Shown piece by piece: positions 61,068 to 64,000 of a stretch of 64,000 bases of DNA. A program made the position numbers and the translations under genes. Origin of the DNA: Promethearchaeia archaeon (GTDB lineage Archaea > Asgardarchaeota > Lokiarchaeia > Sigyniarchaeales > SOKP01); assembly GCA_029856155.1 (NCBI GenBank), contig JAHQWL010000092.1, forward strand, positions 21,489-85,488. The letters are read 5' to 3'. The first letter of the stretch is position 1. Each line of letters begins with the position of its first letter. The notes under the pieces are model-generated. The model was not told the DNA's origin, searched no databases, and saw only the letters and a program-made list of their open reading frames with translations.

Positions 61068-61328
61068 TTTTTTCTCCTCAAGTCATATTTTATTAATATA
61101 ATTTGAATGAATTATTAAGATTTAGTCTATTAACCAATTTCTTTCTCCTTTATTTCTAATTTTATAGCTTTTATTATTTAACATAATTATTGAAGATTTC
61201 TAAAGGTACATCACTTTATAATTAGTAAAAAAACAATTAGTATAATTTTTTATTATTGAACAAAAATTTTAAGTATGAAATATTAAGAGAAAAAAGCAAT
61301 TTTTTAGATAAAAGGAAAAAATAATATT
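61068..61328. other. Promoter region of the lysine operon and end of the RSH-fusion gene
   Basis: This 261-bp AT-rich gap has no ORF. Both neighbours are on the minus strand, so it holds the end of the upstream fusion gene and the kal promoter. No palindromic site clearly stands out. Confidence 0.35.
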
Positions 61329-63899
61329 TTAGTCATCTTCTTGTGGCATCTCTATAGGTTTAGTTCCAGTTTTGTCTCCGATAAGTTTTAATATCTCAGA
61401 ACCGAAAACATTTGACAAGATATCATTCATCTCTTTTCCACCCAAATAGCTTTGACAGCCTAAATGAAGTTTATGGAAGGTGTCACTAAATTGATCTTCA
61501 ACATCCTTAATGAAATTAATAATTTTATCTTCTAAAGTCGGTGATGGAATCTCATTCAGTAAAAATACTACTTTAAATTCTCTATTTGTAAAAAATCCCC
61601 CCGATAGATGGCCAAGGCTAAATTTTATTGATAATATTTCTCCTACTTTTAATGCATGACTAGCAATATGATCCAATGCAGTGAGAAAACCAGAAAAAAT
61701 AGTATTATCAACATCTTCAGTGGTAAAATTTAACTCATATTGATTAGCACCACTTTCTCGATGCTGAACCAATAATTTCTGTATGTTTTCAATATCTGGA
61801 TCTACGATAAAAGGCTTTGTTAAGAAATTGTAAATATCTTCAGGTGAATTCTTAAGCACTTTAAACAATTTTTTAGGTCTATAGCCATATTCTGGTCCAG
61901 TAGGGTCTTCCCAACTTGGATCATTAATCAGTTCAGTTGCAGCTCGACCACTATTTCTCATTATACCTACTTGTGCCCCGAAAACGATAGCTAAATGATA
62001 CTCAAAAGAAGCTATGCTTCCACCATTAACCCCTATAAGTTTTACCTTATTTGGAACTATACCACATTTCATTATATCATACCAATATTGAATAGGTTCT
62101 CTAATACTGAAATCTTTTCCTTCTGTAAAATGAATTGAAGAATATCTTTTATCTAGTTCAACATGAGCTGGCATATGACTTGGTAAGTAACCTATAGTTC
62201 TTATATTATTAGGATATTTTTCTTGAATATCTCCTACAGTATTGCTAATTCCTGATGTAGTACCACCTGAAATTATGACACCTTTAAAATTATTGAAAGC
62301 ATCAATTAAATTATTATTAAATATCTCCAAATTTCTTTCTATACGCTTATCTGTCCCACCAGCAATAATTACAATAGATTCATCAAATTTTGTTTCCATT
62401 TGTTTCATTTCAGAATCTAATACCAACGTAGATTCATTAATCATTTTATCTGTTTTTTCGATTACATTTGGATGAAAAATCATCCCTAATCGTAGAACTT
62501 GTCTCACTAAACTAATATTTTTTATTTTATCTTCTATTATCTTGAGATTATTTAATGTATCTAGAGTAGTTTCAATCATCCAAATATCGGAACTATATCT
62601 TATTCCTTTTAAATAATAATCTAAAGCGTCATTAATATTTCCAAGAAATAAATTAAATAAACCTACATCAAAAAAAGCCCATGGAGCATCAACCATTACT
62701 TGTATTTGTCTTATTCGTTTTTTTATGGCTTTTTGGATCATATCATAATTTCTTTCAATATGGATTAAATCTCCCGTTTGTTGAATTATTAAGATTAAAT
62801 AATTACCTAATGGATAGGGATCTCCGGGTTTCACTTTCAATGCTTGCTTATAACATTCTAAAGCTTTAGTATAATTTTTTTGACTTTTATAAGTACCTCC
62901 TAATGATGACCATCCATTAGAATCAAAAGGATTTCTTTGAGCTGCTTCTCTTAAATAATTCTGCCCTCGTAAGAATTCATTACCCATAGGGTTTTTTTTA
63001 TATTTTTTATGATGAGATATCCCAAGATCTCTTAAAATCTCTGCTACTTCTAATTCTGACGCTTGTTTAAAGGATTCAGTTTTCATTAATTCGTTCAATA
63101 TTTCAATACTCTTATCCATATCGTTAATTGCCATTGCTAATTTTGCTATTCTATAACCATTCTTAAAATTTTCTTTGTCTGCTTTATATACCATTTCTAA
63201 TCTTTCAATTTCAGATTTGATTTTTTCGTTAGACATATACGTAATTATTGTAGATTTATAATCTCGCATTTTCTTCATAATTTTATTCAATGATTCATCT
63301 TCAATAGTCAACAAAGATTTTACTCGACTGAGTTCTTGGTCATACGGCTTAGGTACTTTAAATTCATACTGATTAAAGACTTTGTATTGATTTGCGGCCC
63401 ATCCATAACTCAAATATGTGCATATTTGAATTTCTGCTTTTAAATTAAAAATTTCGTCTGGTATTTTTAATTCAAGTCTTTCATATAGCTTTAATTCAGG
63501 CATCAGTTGAACAACATAGGTTTGGAAATGTCCTAAAGAAGCACTAATTTCACTTAATTCGGACATTTCATGCCCGTTTACAGTATCAAATAAAAAATTA
63601 TCTCGAATTGCCTCACTAACTGTATTTAATTCATTAATATTGGGCAAAATTATCCGAAATCCACATATATCATTAATTTCTAAAAAAGGAATAGTAATAT
63701 TTGTTTCTGATTTAAATAATTTATTTGCAAAACTAGAAATTTTCTTTACTCTTCCTTGTATGATAAATTCAGATGAATAACCTCTCACGATATTTTTAAG
63801 GACTTTTTTCATGTATTTATGAAATTCTTTGTAAAGAGGTCGTAATTTTTTATATTCATTAATTTGTTCTTCAAAAATTTCGCGTTTTTCTAATTCCAT
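61329..63899 (-). CDS. RelA/SpoT-like nucleotidyltransferase - TPR - SLOG - unknown C-terminal domain fusion
   Basis: An 856-residue protein with four parts. Residues ~1-185 resemble the (p)ppGpp synthetase fold: R50-VK-x2-SSFANKL, D77-ICGFR82, and E156-IQICT with W-A following. The usual Y-x-S-x-H and WAxxxH histidines are not kept, so activity is doubtful. Residues ~240-450 are TPR-like helices (SNGWSSLGGTYKSQKNYTKALECY, in part). Residues ~505-690 look like a SLOG nucleotide-binding domain (VIIAGGTDKR, GVIISGGTTSGI). The last ~140 residues are an unnamed alpha/beta domain. No signal peptide or membrane helix is seen. It probably makes or senses a nucleotide signal. Confidence 0.7.
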   Translation of the reverse strand: MELEKREIFEEQINEYKKLRPLYKEFHKYMKKVLKNIVRGYSSEFIIQGRVKKISSFANKLFKSETNITIPFLEINDICGFRIILPNINELNTVSEAIRDNFLFDTVNGHEMSELSEISASLGHFQTYVVQLMPELKLYERLELKIPDEIFNLKAEIQICTYLSYGWAANQYKVFNQYEFKVPKPYDQELSRVKSLLTIEDESLNKIMKKMRDYKSTIITYMSNEKIKSEIERLEMVYKADKENFKNGYRIAKLAMAINDMDKSIEILNELMKTESFKQASELEVAEILRDLGISHHKKYKKNPMGNEFLRGQNYLREAAQRNPFDSNGWSSLGGTYKSQKNYTKALECYKQALKVKPGDPYPLGNYLILIIQQTGDLIHIERNYDMIQKAIKKRIRQIQVMVDAPWAFFDVGLFNLFLGNINDALDYYLKGIRYSSDIWMIETTLDTLNNLKIIEDKIKNISLVRQVLRLGMIFHPNVIEKTDKMINESTLVLDSEMKQMETKFDESIVIIAGGTDKRIERNLEIFNNNLIDAFNNFKGVIISGGTTSGISNTVGDIQEKYPNNIRTIGYLPSHMPAHVELDKRYSSIHFTEGKDFSIREPIQYWYDIMKCGIVPNKVKLIGVNGGSIASFEYHLAIVFGAQVGIMRNSGRAATELINDPSWEDPTGPEYGYRPKKLFKVLKNSPEDIYNFLTKPFIVDPDIENIQKLLVQHRESGANQYELNFTTEDVDNTIFSGFLTALDHIASHALKVGEILSIKFSLGHLSGGFFTNREFKVVFLLNEIPSPTLEDKIINFIKDVEDQFSDTFHKLHLGCQSYLGGKEMNDILSNVFGSEILKLIGDKTGTKPIEMPQEDD

Positions 63900-64000
63900 A
63901 ATACTATTATCACTCCAAATTTTTATTTGATTTTATTTTTCTTGAATTTCTTCTCTTAATATTATTGTTATATCCTATTATTTAAAACTTTCTCAAAGAA
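63900..64000. other. Window end, upstream of RSH fusion gene
   Basis: AT-rich DNA with the leader of the minus-strand fusion gene. GAGTGATAAT precedes its ATG on the minus strand. No other feature is seen. Confidence 0.3.

Noticed and set aside
1-64000. tRNA, rRNA, CRISPR arrays, insertion sequences or a replication origin
   Set aside because: No T-loop-like GGTTCRANNCC stretches with folding arms, regular direct repeats, transposase genes or origin-type repeat clusters were found on reading the intergenic regions.

Overview
The window looks like the chromosome of an AT-rich anaerobic archaeon. Evidence is the group II chaperonin-like gene, MtrH-type methyltransferases, Bat-type (HTH_10) regulators, archaeal TATA-like promoters with T-tract ends, a cyclic 2,3-diphosphoglycerate synthetase homologue, an eRF1/Pelota-like protein and a compact eight-cysteine RING-like protein. 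Together these fit an Asgard (Lokiarchaeia-like) archaeon best, but that placement is inference. No rRNA, tRNA, CRISPR array or insertion sequence was found.

Layout. (1) 1-4.25 kb: the end of a GPH-type transporter, then both subunits of ATP-citrate lyase. (2) 4.4-25.9 kb: a methylotrophy region. It holds three non-pyrrolysine MttB-family methyltransferases, two near-identical corrinoid proteins, a degenerate stand-alone B12-binding protein, two tandem MtrH-like methyltransferases, SCP2 proteins, an SDR, a RACo-type corrinoid activator and two Bat-HTH regulators. The activator is followed closely by an unusual triad: a divergent chaperonin, a VWA protein and a SWIM-like zinc protein. A palindrome, GCTTG-N6-CAAGC, recurs in promoters across this region and near a third regulator at 32 kb. 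(3) 25.9-31.3 kb: an LRR protein, a frameshifted fused DppB-DppC permease, isocitrate dehydrogenase and a Lys-tailed small protein. (4) 31.4-34.7 kb: the third Bat-HTH regulator, divergent from a visibly GC-richer alpha/beta-hydrolase-like gene that looks acquired. (5) 34.9-40.0 kb: a cDPG-synthetase homologue, an eRF1/Pelota-like protein, a YdjM-like membrane protein, and an EFR1 ferredoxin-TetR-flavodoxin cluster with three operator-like sites at exact 18-bp spacing. (6) 40.2-50.4 kb: a tungsten-type aldehyde oxidoreductase, a two-subunit FAD amine/proline-dehydrogenase-like enzyme, a transcarbamylase, an ion transporter, carbamate kinase and ornithine aminotransferase. (7) 50.5-61.1 kb, minus strand: lysine fermentation genes kal, kce, kdd, kamA, kamB, kamD and kamE, interrupted by a SAM methyltransferase, a RING-like protein, a decayed HEPN-MNT pair and a geranylgeranyl-reductase-like flavoprotein. 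(8) 61.3-63.9 kb: a four-part RelA/SpoT-TPR-SLOG-unknown-domain fusion.

How the genes work together (inference from family knowledge): methyl groups from quaternary or tertiary amines pass MttB to corrinoid protein to MtrH-like enzyme to a pterin, with the RACo-type protein reactivating oxidised cobalt. Lysine, ornithine/citrulline and proline-type amino acids are fermented for energy. ATP-citrate lyase and isocitrate dehydrogenase connect acetyl-CoA, oxaloacetate and 2-oxoglutarate. The strongest candidate for an undescribed system is the RACo-chaperonin-VWA-SWIM operon embedded in the methyltransferase regulon.
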